Below the pieces are notes generated by a model. It searched no databases and was not told the origin of the DNA. It saw only the letters and a program-made list of their open reading frames with translations. Made by a program: the position numbers and the translations under genes. This document shows positions 28,550 to 37,244 of a stretch of 64,000 nt of DNA, one piece after another (position 1 is the first letter of the stretch; each line of letters starts with the position of its first letter). The stretch lies in the NCBI GenBank assembly GCA_023416995.1, contig JAEZGI010000035.1, positions 95,789-159,788 of the forward strand, written 5' to 3'. Origin of the DNA: Bacteroidota bacterium (GTDB taxonomy: Bacteria; Bacteroidota; Bacteroidia; Chitinophagales; Chitinophagaceae).

Positions 28550-29509
28550 ATGCTTAAAGAGATCCGGGAAACAGGCAAAAAAGACACCAGAAGCGGCTTT
28601 GGAGATGGTATAATCGAAGTAGCACGCAAGAATCCAAATGTCGTGGCGCTAACCGCAGACCTTGCAGGCTCATTGAAACTGAATCAATTCATCAAAGAAT
28701 ATCCCGAACGCTATATCCAATGTGGTATTGGTGAAGCCAATATGATCGGGATGGCAGCCGGTCTTACTATCGGCGGCAAAATTCCATATACAACCACCTT
28801 TGCTAATTTCAGCACCGGCCGCGTTTACGATCAGATTCGTCAATCGGTTGCTTATTCCGGTAAAAACGTAAAGATCTGCGCATCTCACGCAGGACTTACC
28901 CTGGGAGAAGATGGTGCTACCCACCAGATTCTTGAAGACATCGGTATGATGCGGATGTTACCCGGCATGACGGTAATCGTTCCATGTGACTATAATCAAA
29001 CCAAGGCCGCCACCATCGCAATAGCGGACCATGTAGGTCCAGTTTACCTGCGTTTTGGCAGACCGGTTTGGCCCATATTTACCGCTGATGAGCCTTTCCA
29101 GATCGGAAAAGCACAGATTTTTTCAGAAGGTACTGACGTAACCATCTTTGCCTGCGGTCACCTGGTTTGGAAAGCAATTGAAGCCGGAAGGATCCTGGAA
29201 GAAAAAGGCATCAGTGTTGAAGTGATCAATATTCATACAATCAAACCGCTTGATGAAGAAGCAATTCTGAAATCGATCCGCAAAACCAAATGTGCCGTAA
29301 CAGCGGAAGAACATAATATTCTTGGTGGTCTTGGTGATTGTATTGCTCATGTTGCCGGCAGCAAATTCCCTATCCCGATTGAGTATGTAGGAACAAAAGA
29401 TACTTTTGGAGAAAGTGGAACACCAGCACAACTTCTCACCAAATATGGCCTCGACGCACCTAATATTGTCGAAGCGGCCGAAAAAGTACTGGCAAGAAAA
29501 AACGGGTAA
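28550..29509 (+). CDS. Transketolase, C-terminal subunit of a split enzyme
   Basis: 319 residues corresponding to the C-terminal half of transketolase: a pyrimidine-binding domain (about 10-180, with DLAGSLKLNQF, GIGEANMIGMAAGL and SHAGLTLGEDGATHQ) and the transketolase C-terminal domain (about 195-315). The TPP-activating Glu is in the CGIGEAN segment. The diphosphate-binding N-terminal half, usually the gene immediately upstream in split transketolases, is not here; an MFS gene in the opposite direction occupies that place. The partner must be elsewhere. A terminator closes the gene, so it is monocistronic. Confidence 0.9.
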   Translation: MLKEIRETGKKDTRSGFGDGIIEVARKNPNVVALTADLAGSLKLNQFIKEYPERYIQCGIGEANMIGMAAGLTIGGKIPYTTTFANFSTGRVYDQIRQSVAYSGKNVKICASHAGLTLGEDGATHQILEDIGMMRMLPGMTVIVPCDYNQTKAATIAIADHVGPVYLRFGRPVWPIFTADEPFQIGKAQIFSEGTDVTIFACGHLVWKAIEAGRILEEKGISVEVINIHTIKPLDEEAILKSIRKTKCAVTAEEHNILGGLGDCIAHVAGSKFPIPIEYVGTKDTFGESGTPAQLLTKYGLDAPNIVEAAEKVLARKNG

Positions 29510-29524
29510 AGATCCCTTTAGGAA

Positions 29525-29558
29525 GAAAAACGAAGATGCTGCATCTTCGTTTTTTTTT
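29525..29558 (+). terminator. Rho-independent terminator after transketolase subunit
   Basis: An 8-bp stem CGAAGATG/CATCTTCG (29531-29538 with 29542-29549), extended by A-T pairs, is followed by nine T. It starts about 20 bases after the stop codon. Confidence 0.92.
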
Positions 29559-29686
29559 GCCTTTCTGCCAAATGTTAAGGCAATCCCAACAATCAGGAAC
29601 CATTAAACCCGTTACGGCTTAAAGGGTCAAAATATTATATTCAGTGCGGGTGATTTCTGAGAAAAGCTAAAAGAGAAACCATTACC

Positions 29687-30238
29687 ATGGCGGTAAACAT
29701 AACAGACAGTGATTTACTTGTTCAGTTCAGGGATGCCTCCACAAAGGAATCGGCATATACACAATTAATCCGCAGATACCAGGAAAAATTGTATTGGCAC
29801 ATTCGGCGCATGGTAGTTGACCACGACGACGCTAATGATGTGTTGCAAAATACTTTTATCAGGGTCTGGAAATCGCTGGAAACTTTCAGGGAAGATTCAC
29901 AACTATATACCTGGTTGTACCGGATCGCAACCAATGAATGTTTAAGTTTCCTCGACCAGAAAAAAAGAAAATCAGCGGTTCCGCTGTCGGAAGATGAAGG
30001 CTCCCTTACCGGGGCGATACAGGCTGACAAAGATTTTGATCCTTCAAAAATTGAGTGGAAGCTTCAGCTTGCTATGCAGCAGTTGCCGGAAAAACAAAGA
30101 CTTGTTTTTTCGTTACGGTATTACGATGAAATGCCATATAATGAGATGAGCAAGGTACTTGATACATCGGAAGGTGCGCTGAAAGCGTCTTATCACCATG
30201 CAGTGAAAAAGATCGAAGATTTTATACTTAACCATTAA
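29687..30238 (+). CDS. ECF-type RNA polymerase sigma factor
   Basis: A 183-residue group 4 sigma factor. Region 2 (about 20-90) contains DDANDVLQNTFIRVWKSLE, and region 4 (about 120-183) contains LPEKQRLVFSLRYYDEMPYN and a helix-turn-helix ending EGALKASYHHAVKK. It is directly followed by a single-helix membrane protein (30 bp) and a CpxP-like exported protein. This suggests an envelope-signal-controlled regulon. The sigma/anti-sigma pairing is inferred from context. Confidence 0.94.
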   Translation: MAVNITDSDLLVQFRDASTKESAYTQLIRRYQEKLYWHIRRMVVDHDDANDVLQNTFIRVWKSLETFREDSQLYTWLYRIATNECLSFLDQKKRKSAVPLSEDEGSLTGAIQADKDFDPSKIEWKLQLAMQQLPEKQRLVFSLRYYDEMPYNEMSKVLDTSEGALKASYHHAVKKIEDFILNH

Positions 30239-30268
30239 ACTTTACTTAACAAACCAGGTCAAATAATC

Positions 30269-30997
30269 GTGGAACAGAATAATGCAATACATACGGAACT
30301 CAGGACGCTTGGCTCGGGCCTGGCAGGTGTTGAACCAGTTGTCCCCTACCGGGTACCTGGTGGCTATTTTGATGCGTTCCCGGCAATAATGCTCAACCTG
30401 TGCAAAATGACCAGCGTTGAGCATCCTGATGAGGAACTGGCACTTATATCACCACTGTTAAGCAAGTTGCCTAAAGCGATGCCGTATACTGTACCTGAAG
30501 GTTACTTTTCTGAATCGCAACCAGGAAATGAAGCTGATGAATTACCAGCGGTTTTAAAAGGTCTTAATAATAAAAATACTTACCGGGTTCCAGAAAGTTA
30601 TTTTAATGAATTACCCGGTATCATCACCACCCGCGCAACCAAACCGGAAGGCAAAGTAGTTACCGGTGCGTTTTCACGAAATATTTTCAAGTATGCCGTT
30701 GCTGCCGTGATAACCGGTATCGCGTTGACTACAGGCTATTTTGTTTTTGAAAAGCGCAGTGATCCACAGCAACTGGTGTCTGATACAAAGCTGAAAGAAA
30801 AAGCTTCCCAGGCCAGTGATGAAGATATTATCAATTACCTCCGGAATGTACCGTTACCCAATGTAACTGATCCGGCTATTACCGGCGAATTTGAAATAAA
30901 GGATGATGCCATCCTGGAACTCCTTGCAGATGTTACAGATGAAGAATTGCAGCAGTATATGCAGGTGCAGACAGGAAGTAAAATACTGTTTAATTGA
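30269..30997 (+). CDS. Single-pass membrane protein, probable anti-sigma factor, with three VPxGYF repeats
   Basis: 242 residues, starting at GTG (30269). The cytoplasmic part carries three repeats of a short motif: PYRVPGGYFDAFP, PYTVPEGYFSES and TYRVPESYFNELP, spaced about 40 residues apart. One membrane helix follows (about 135-155, YAVAAVITGIALTTGYFVFE), then about 85 residues predicted to be periplasmic with DEDIINYLRNV. This layout, right after an ECF sigma gene, is that of an anti-sigma regulator, but no zinc-binding ASD motif is visible. The motif recurs in Bacteroidota proteins next to sigma genes (from memory). The role is inferred. Confidence 0.7.
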   Translation: MEQNNAIHTELRTLGSGLAGVEPVVPYRVPGGYFDAFPAIMLNLCKMTSVEHPDEELALISPLLSKLPKAMPYTVPEGYFSESQPGNEADELPAVLKGLNNKNTYRVPESYFNELPGIITTRATKPEGKVVTGAFSRNIFKYAVAAVITGIALTTGYFVFEKRSDPQQLVSDTKLKEKASQASDEDIINYLRNVPLPNVTDPAITGEFEIKDDAILELLADVTDEELQQYMQVQTGSKILFN

Positions 30998-31005
30998 TAA
31001 GGCTT

Positions 31006-31422
31006 ATGAAACGAATTCTAACCATATTATTACTTGTTATTACGTTCGGTGCAGCAAGTGCACAAAACGAAGCTGGTTCCCTTCGTAACAATGGTGGTAA
31101 AATCGAAGCGCTTAAGATCGCTTTTCTTACCAACAAGATGTCGTTATCACCGGCAGAAGCACAGAAGTTCTGGCCCGTATATAATAAATACACTGAAGAG
31201 ATTCGCCGTGCCCGGTTAGAGGCACGTGAGAAAAAACAATCAGAAATTACCACCGAGGAGAAGATCCTTGATATCAGGAAAAAGTATGAAACCGAGTTTG
31301 GTAAAGCACTTAGTGCTGATAAGGTGAACGCTTTTTTCAAAGCCGAAAAAGATTTCAGCGCTTATCTCCAGAAAGAAATCATGGAGAGAAGACAAAATCG
31401 ATTACAACGCAGGAACAACTGA
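31006..31422 (+). CDS. Exported CpxP/Spy-like helical protein
   Basis: 138 residues from the ATG at 31006, which opens a signal peptide (MKRILTILLLVITFGAASAQ). The mature part is almost wholly helical and charged. It contains LTNKMSLSPAEAQKFWPVYN, the pattern of Spy/CpxP and heavy-metal-sensor (CnrX-like) proteins, where LTxxQ-like helices form a cradle. It lies 8 bp after the probable anti-sigma gene. A role as periplasmic stress sensor or chaperone in the same circuit is inferred. A hairpin closes the operon. Confidence 0.75.
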   Translation: MKRILTILLLVITFGAASAQNEAGSLRNNGGKIEALKIAFLTNKMSLSPAEAQKFWPVYNKYTEEIRRARLEAREKKQSEITTEEKILDIRKKYETEFGKALSADKVNAFFKAEKDFSAYLQKEIMERRQNRLQRRNN

Positions 31423-31431
31423 TAGATCATT

Positions 31432-31467
31432 CTTACCCCGGCTTAATAGCCAGCAGGTAAGTCTTTT
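31432..31467. terminator. Hairpin terminator between convergent genes
   Basis: CTTACC (31432-31437) pairs with GGTAAG (31456-31461), with an inner GGCT/AGCC stem. TCTTTTAT follows on the plus strand. It overlaps the end of the metallohydrolase gene on the opposite strand. Confidence 0.6.
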
Positions 31468-32209
31468 ATAAGGTGATCATCGGCGATCCGATATCATGAT
31501 AAAACAGGAAGGTCCAATGTTCTGTCTCACCCTGTTGCCACCATTTATGTCTTAGCTCCATACACTTGCGTCCATCGTAATCGTACTTTGCTACAAAACG
31601 ACTTTTCATCTGCTGTAACTGTGGCGCATCATCGCCACCGAAGAACACCCGCTGATCGCCATCTACGATCCAGAATACCTGGTGAAACGGGCTATGCGCA
31701 GCTGTCATTTCATATTTGATATAACCTTCAATCACACCGTGGTCGGGTAACAGTATAACCTGTGGTGATTCTTTTAAACACTCAAGCTCCTCAGGCTTAT
31801 ATGATGAGGATCCTTTGTCGAATGCCAGGTCCAGTTCCTTTTTTTGAATAAAGTATTTTGCGTTTGGAAAAGCGAGAACCCGTTTGCCGGTGGCGCGTTC
31901 CACCCGGCTCATACCGCCCGAATGATCTTTATGCAAGTGGCTCATCAGCACTTTGGTAACATCACCGGGCTGAATACCATGTTCTGCAAGATTTTTATGC
32001 AGTTGCATTTGTCCCTCGTCATCTGTAAATCCGAGACCTGTATCGATCAACAATACATCTTCTGAACTGATCACCAGGAAAGGTTGTACTTCTACCAATA
32101 AACTTCCTTTGGGCCGATCCTGCAGCTTTTCAGTCGCCGGATCAAAAGGAACAAACAATTTCGAACTATCAACGGTGAAGCTACCTTCACTAAGCGGGAT
32201 GATTTTCAT
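31466..32209 (-). CDS. Metallo-beta-lactamase-fold hydrolase
   Basis: 247 residues from the ATG at 32209; a TTG five codons upstream is a less likely start. The metal-binding motif HLHKDH is at residues 91-96, preceded by the strand LLIDTGLGF. Downstream it has AHSPFHQVFWI, with a further His ligand, and FGGDDAPQ. Family members include lactonases, glyoxalase II-like thioesterases and other hydrolases; the substrate is not assignable. Lone gene, convergent with the CpxP-like gene and upstream of nothing on its strand. Confidence 0.88.
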   Translation of the reverse strand: MKIIPLSEGSFTVDSSKLFVPFDPATEKLQDRPKGSLLVEVQPFLVISSEDVLLIDTGLGFTDDEGQMQLHKNLAEHGIQPGDVTKVLMSHLHKDHSGGMSRVERATGKRVLAFPNAKYFIQKKELDLAFDKGSSSYKPEELECLKESPQVILLPDHGVIEGYIKYEMTAAHSPFHQVFWIVDGDQRVFFGGDDAPQLQQMKSRFVAKYDYDGRKCMELRHKWWQQGETEHWTFLFYHDIGSPMITL

Positions 32210-32309
32210 AATATCAGATAACAAAAGATCAGTGGAAGTGGTTGCCTTCCAAAAGTATTCATTCTGTAGTTAATCGTGAAACCAAATAGTATACAAGTGG
32301 CAACATCAA

Positions 32310-33647
32310 TTACCGGAGTACCATTTGCCGGTCAGCATCAAGCCTTATTAATATAAATACAAGAATAGAGAAAGTAAGCAACGAGGTACCTCCGTATGAT
32401 ATGAATGGTAAAGGAATACCGATAACCGGTGCGAGACCGATGGTCATACAAACATTAATCGCAATATGAAAAAAGAATACTGAAGCAACGCCGTATGCAT
32501 AACACCGGCTGAACACACTTCGCTGTCGTTCTGCGATATGTATCAGCCTTAACAGGAAAAACAGGTACAGACCAAGAACGATCACAGAACCCACAAACCC
32601 GAATCCTTCGCCAATGGTACAAAATATAAAGTCGGTTCGTTGTTCCGGAACAAAGTCAAACCTGGTCTGGGTTCCTTTCATAAAACCACGACCAATGAAC
32701 CCACCGCTGCCAATGGCAATCTTACTCTGGCGCACATTGTAGTCGGTATCTTTCTTTTTCGGTGGCGGTGCATCTTCTCCTTCAACCTGGTTAATAGCGG
32801 CATAAGGATTCTCTTTACCAATCAGCGAGAAGATTCTTTCCACCTGGTGATTCTGCAATACCGATGTGAAGATGAATGGCACCGCAAAACGTTGTATACC
32901 TACACAAACCAGCCAGATTAATGTGATACCAACCAGCAAACCCCGGTTACGTTTAACCTGGCGACGCATAAAGTAGATGCTTCCAAGTGCAATCGCCGTG
33001 AGAATTATTGCCAGGGTGTTTTTTTCAATCAATAATGTAGCTACAACCAGTACCGCCAGTGAAAACCCGATGATAAGATAGCCGGCCGGCAAACCCTCCC
33101 GAAACATTACCAGGAAAAAGGCAAAAAACACCAAAGCAAGACCTGTTTCTTTTTGTGCAATGGTGATCAGTGCAGGGGCCAGTACAATTGCCGATGCAAT
33201 AAGCTGGGACTTTGTTTTTGTGAAGTCTGTTTCTACTCTTGATAAATATTTCGCCAAAGCCAGGCACACAAATATTTTACAGATTTCTGCCGGCTGAATC
33301 TGGAAGCTTCCGAAACGAATGATTGACTCAGTTCCTTTTACTTCTGTGTGAAAGGGAAAAACCAATAATAACATCAGAATACCAACGCTGTACCATATGT
33401 TGGCAGTGGCAGTAAAGAATTTACTATCGGTCAGCAATATAAACAACCCCAGTACGAGTGAACCAACAAAAACCATGAATTGCTTACTGTAGTCGCTGCG
33501 CCCGTTAATGAAACTCTGAAGCACAGGATCGCCTTCGCGGTAAGTAACCGAAAAGATACTTACCAGCCCAACGGCTACTAAGGCAATGTATAACCAGATC
33601 AACACCCAGTCTACACCTTTTGATATGGCGGGATTGCGCTGGCTCAT
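32310..33647 (-). CDS. rodA: Peptidoglycan glycosyltransferase RodA
   Basis: A 445-residue SEDS-family polymerase with about 10 membrane helices. It works with PBP2 in the elongasome. Conserved blocks include IRFGSFQIQPAEICKI, FVPEQRTDFIFCTIGE and GIPLPFISYGGTS. It is longer than E. coli RodA (370 aa). Part of the excess is a polar insert after HQVERIFSL that includes EGEDAPPPKKKDTD in the large extracytoplasmic loop. Its start overlaps the mrdA stop by 4 bases (ATGA), so translation is coupled. Confidence 0.95.
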   Translation of the reverse strand: MSQRNPAISKGVDWVLIWLYIALVAVGLVSIFSVTYREGDPVLQSFINGRSDYSKQFMVFVGSLVLGLFILLTDSKFFTATANIWYSVGILMLLLVFPFHTEVKGTESIIRFGSFQIQPAEICKIFVCLALAKYLSRVETDFTKTKSQLIASAIVLAPALITIAQKETGLALVFFAFFLVMFREGLPAGYLIIGFSLAVLVVATLLIEKNTLAIILTAIALGSIYFMRRQVKRNRGLLVGITLIWLVCVGIQRFAVPFIFTSVLQNHQVERIFSLIGKENPYAAINQVEGEDAPPPKKKDTDYNVRQSKIAIGSGGFIGRGFMKGTQTRFDFVPEQRTDFIFCTIGEGFGFVGSVIVLGLYLFFLLRLIHIAERQRSVFSRCYAYGVASVFFFHIAINVCMTIGLAPVIGIPLPFISYGGTSLLTFSILVFILIRLDADRQMVLR

Positions 33648-35725
33648 GACAGGTAACTCAGATTGATTTTTGCCGGCAGATATTGTTTAGGTTCCGGCAG
33701 CAGGAAGGTTACCCGGTTGGCCGGCGCATTCGCCGGTTGTGCCGGCTTCGGTGCTGGCTGCTGGCTTTTCACTTTGATATATTTTTTAAGGTAAGCACTG
33801 TCTTTTGTGATTTCGAACCACCGCATGGCACGTGTTGAATCTTCTATGTATTGAAGTCTTGTGTAATAAGAAGGGACCAGGTTCGCCGCAGCAATTTCGG
33901 TCACGCGTTTCTGGCTCACTTCACGCAATGTGTCATTCAGAAATTTTTCAATCATCAACGAGGCTATCGGTGCGGCCCAGGTGGCACCGTATCCTGAATT
34001 CTCCACTACAACGGCAATGGCTATGCGAGGATTTTCACGTGGTGCAAAACACACATACATTGAGTTGTCTTTCAGCTTTATCCTTTTGCCATCAATGATG
34101 CGGTATTTTTCTGCAGTACCGGTTTTCGCGCAAACATTAACACCAGGAAGTTTAGCAGAGCGATTACCAACATCCTGCATCCCGGCGAATACTGCTTCGT
34201 ATGCGTCATCTGCAATATTGGTAAGCACTTCATTTTTGACCCTGAATTTTTTGAGCAGCGTATCTCTTTCAGTTTCGTTATCTACTTTATCAACTATGTG
34301 TGGCGTATAATAATATCCTTTGTTTGCAATGATACACATCGCATTGGCGAGTTGTAACGGGGTTGCCTGCATCATATCCTGGCCGATGCCCAAAGTAAGA
34401 TTTGTACAGGAGTTCCATGAACCGCGATATACCCGGTTATACCTCGCCGTGTCCGGTACCAGCCCGCGATCCTCACCAGCAAGATCGACACCTACCCGGC
34501 GACCCAGACCAAAATTGTTCAGGTAATCTTTCCACTTCTCATATCCATTTTTCATTCTGCCGTATCGCTGGTTATCTACCGTTAACCGGTACACATGCGA
34601 AAAATAGGAGTTACAGGAATAGGTAATTGCCAGCCGGAGATTTGCGGCGTGCCCGGGTTCATTGTGGGTACATTTGGGTTTACCAGTGCCACAGGCGAAA
34701 TACCTGCCTCCGCAAGGGTAACCGAATGAAGGCTTAATTACTCCTTCATCAAGCGCAACCAGAGCACCCAATGGTTTGAAGGTTGAGCCGGGCTCGTAGT
34801 TACCTTGTATAGCACGATTCAGTAACGGGCCCGATACATCAAGCGCGAGCCTGCCATAGTTTTTTTGTTTATCAGAACCTGTCAGCGCATTTGGATCATA
34901 ACTTGGACCGGACGCCATCGCAATAATGCCCCCCGTTTTTGGATCAATTGCTACTACGGCACCAACCTTTCCATTCATCATCTTTTCAGCGAGCTGCTGT
35001 ACTTCCACGTCGATATATGTACGAAGATTTCGACCTGCAATCGCCGCTGTATCAAACTCACCATTTTCAAAGCTGCCCACAAGACGGTTTTTATTGTCTT
35101 TGATCAGCCGGCTGATTCCGCGCTGCCCCATCAGGATGCTTTCATAATAACTTTCGAGGCCGCTTCGTCCAACATAATCACCGAGCCTGTAAAAACCGCC
35201 GGAACGTTTGATGATATTTGAATCGGCTTCTCCCACATATCCAAGGATATGCGCAGCTGCGTTATAGGGGTAAACACGAACGGGCCGCTCAATCAAAGCA
35301 AAACCAGGAAATTTCCAGATATTTTCATCGAGCCTTGCATGCATTTCCGGTGGAAGAAGATCTTCGAATATGGATGGTCGGTAAGGCCCGTTTTTGAAGC
35401 GTGCATCCAGCATTCTTTTCCGGAAATCAGCCGTATCAATTTCAAGCAGTTTACAAAGTCCTGCCGTATCAATCTTTTTCACTTCTGACGGAGTAACCAT
35501 CAGATCGTACATAATGGTATTGTTGAGAATTGCGCGTCCCTTGCGATCGTAAATGATACCGCGGCTGGGATATACTACTTTGTGAAAAACAGCATTATCC
35601 ATTGCCAATTGAACGTATTTGCCGGACAGGATCTGCAGGTTGAACAACTGAACGATGATGATAAGAAACACACCCAGGAATATGAGGCGGATAATATTAC
35701 TCCTTGACTGATTAAACACCGACAT
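33644..35725 (-). CDS. mrdA: Penicillin-binding protein 2 (elongasome transpeptidase)
   Basis: A 693-residue class B PBP. It has an N-terminal membrane anchor (about 12-32, IIRLIFLGVFLIIIVQLFNL), a pedestal domain, then the transpeptidase domain. The active-site motifs are STFK (S314 nucleophile, K317), SCN in TYSCNSYFS, and KTG in CAKTGTAEK. The C-terminus is Pro/Ala-rich before VTFLLPEPKQ. Fourth gene of mreB-mreC-mreD-mrdA-rodA. It crosslinks side-wall peptidoglycan made by RodA. Confidence 0.96.
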   Translation of the reverse strand: MSVFNQSRSNIIRLIFLGVFLIIIVQLFNLQILSGKYVQLAMDNAVFHKVVYPSRGIIYDRKGRAILNNTIMYDLMVTPSEVKKIDTAGLCKLLEIDTADFRKRMLDARFKNGPYRPSIFEDLLPPEMHARLDENIWKFPGFALIERPVRVYPYNAAAHILGYVGEADSNIIKRSGGFYRLGDYVGRSGLESYYESILMGQRGISRLIKDNKNRLVGSFENGEFDTAAIAGRNLRTYIDVEVQQLAEKMMNGKVGAVVAIDPKTGGIIAMASGPSYDPNALTGSDKQKNYGRLALDVSGPLLNRAIQGNYEPGSTFKPLGALVALDEGVIKPSFGYPCGGRYFACGTGKPKCTHNEPGHAANLRLAITYSCNSYFSHVYRLTVDNQRYGRMKNGYEKWKDYLNNFGLGRRVGVDLAGEDRGLVPDTARYNRVYRGSWNSCTNLTLGIGQDMMQATPLQLANAMCIIANKGYYYTPHIVDKVDNETERDTLLKKFRVKNEVLTNIADDAYEAVFAGMQDVGNRSAKLPGVNVCAKTGTAEKYRIIDGKRIKLKDNSMYVCFAPRENPRIAIAVVVENSGYGATWAAPIASLMIEKFLNDTLREVSQKRVTEIAAANLVPSYYTRLQYIEDSTRAMRWFEITKDSAYLKKYIKVKSQQPAPKPAQPANAPANRVTFLLPEPKQYLPAKINLSYLS

Positions 35726-35824
35726 GCTGATACGAAGTTAGAAGTAAGATTTTACTTGTAATACTATTCAATGGCAATTTCAGCATATTTATTGTGCTGA
35801 TGCAGTATTATACTTAGTGTGTTT

Positions 35825-36358
35825 TCAGGCAGTGTTTGTTCGAAAGCGTTCCTTGCGGTAAAATAGCAGCTCAGTCACAAAAATTAGCAGCAAACTTACG
35901 CCGGTTGTCGACAGTACTTTCCCGATAAAATAGATGAAATTTCCAAAATCCAGCCATTCAAGCAACACCAGGTAGCTGTTGTGTAGAAATGTGAGAATAA
36001 ATACGAGGGTAGCATATGGAGCCCATCCCATGCTGGTGATGGATGGGGAGCGATAGTTTTTATCGGCACCCTCCTGCTGAATAAGGATGTTAACAAGAAA
36101 CGGCCGTATATAAGCAATCAGTGCACAGGGTGCAGCGTGCAAACCAGGGGTTTTTGTGAAATAATCAAGTGATAACCCAAGCAGGAAACCTACCAGGGTA
36201 AGCGCCATTCTCGGCATATTAAAAGGCAGCCAGAGAATATACAGGAAATACAGGTATGGTGTTATAAACCGGTGCAGAAATGGAACCTGGTAAAGTACCA
36301 ATACCTGCACAAGTATAAACATTGCAAAACGTATTATATTTTTTACCAGTTCACTCAT
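35825..36358 (-). CDS. mreD: Rod shape-determining protein MreD
   Basis: A 177-residue membrane protein with five or six helices, typical of MreD (LVLYQVPFLHRFITPYLYFL; GFLLGLSLDYFTKTPGLHA). Its start overlaps the mreC stop by 4 bases. It belongs to the MreBCD-PBP2-RodA complex that guides lateral wall growth. Sequence conservation in MreD is low; the operon position makes the call secure. Confidence 0.93.
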   Translation of the reverse strand: MSELVKNIIRFAMFILVQVLVLYQVPFLHRFITPYLYFLYILWLPFNMPRMALTLVGFLLGLSLDYFTKTPGLHAAPCALIAYIRPFLVNILIQQEGADKNYRSPSITSMGWAPYATLVFILTFLHNSYLVLLEWLDFGNFIYFIGKVLSTTGVSLLLIFVTELLFYRKERFRTNTA

Positions 36359-37206
36359 TGATTCTGCCTGCTGCCCTCCTCCAGCTTTTTCTGTTCATCC
36401 TTCAACATATTCTCTACCACGGTAACATATTCAACGTTATAGAAATTTGTTGCGGGTCTGATCTTGAGCTTATAAAAATTGCTTGTTTTGTCTTCCATGA
36501 TTGCAGCCACGGTACCTACCATCAATCCTTCAGGGAACAGGTAAGAATATTGGCTGGTGATAACAGTATCACCTTTCACGACTTCCGCGCTTTTAGGCAC
36601 ATTGATGAGGGTCAGAAAAAATGGCGACTGTCCATCCCACTGTACAATCCCCGTCTCCCCGTTTTTTTTCATTTTTGCACTTACACGGTTTTGACGATGT
36701 AATAAACTCATCACAACGGCATAGTTGGCACTTACATCTACCACCCGCCCCACGATTCCGGTAGAACCAATTACACCCATATCTTTTTGAACGCCCTGGT
36801 TGGACCCCCGTTCAATGGTGAGATAGTTATTCTGAAGTGAAACGGTATTGCTTACTACTTTAGCGGGCCGCCATAGGTATTTCCGGGTACGACCCAGTGT
36901 GTCCCGGGCGATAGAATCTATCACCAACCGACTGGTAGTATCCGGCATTTGAAAGTTCTCCAACAGGCTGTTACGCAACAAAGCATTCTCTTTTACAAGA
37001 GAATCGTTGGTCTTACGAAGTTTGAAGTAATACTCGATATTATCATAACGCTCACCTACCAGCCCTGTGGTTTCATTTGCGATACCCATAAAGGCAGCTT
37101 CATGAAATTTGTTGTAACGGAACAGAAAGGAAAGCGCCACAATCTGCAACACCATGAAGAAGATGAAGTTGAAATATCTTCTGATGAAGAGAAATATATT
37201 ACGCAC
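36355..37206 (-). CDS. mreC: Rod shape-determining protein MreC
   Basis: 283 residues: an N-terminal membrane helix (about 11-30), a coiled coil (about 55-85) and two beta domains (about 110-270, with QGVQKDMGVIGSTGIVGRV and GDTVITSQYSYLFPEGLMVG). It links MreB inside the cell to PBP2 and RodA. Translation appears to start at a GTG (37206). It lies 38 bp after mreB and overlaps mreD. Confidence 0.95.
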   Translation of the reverse strand: MRNIFLFIRRYFNFIFFMVLQIVALSFLFRYNKFHEAAFMGIANETTGLVGERYDNIEYYFKLRKTNDSLVKENALLRNSLLENFQMPDTTSRLVIDSIARDTLGRTRKYLWRPAKVVSNTVSLQNNYLTIERGSNQGVQKDMGVIGSTGIVGRVVDVSANYAVVMSLLHRQNRVSAKMKKNGETGIVQWDGQSPFFLTLINVPKSAEVVKGDTVITSQYSYLFPEGLMVGTVAAIMEDKTSNFYKLKIRPATNFYNVEYVTVVENMLKDEQKKLEEGSRQNQ

Positions 37207-37244
37207 AGGCTGTTTTCACTTTAAATGGTTCAATCACCCCCTTA

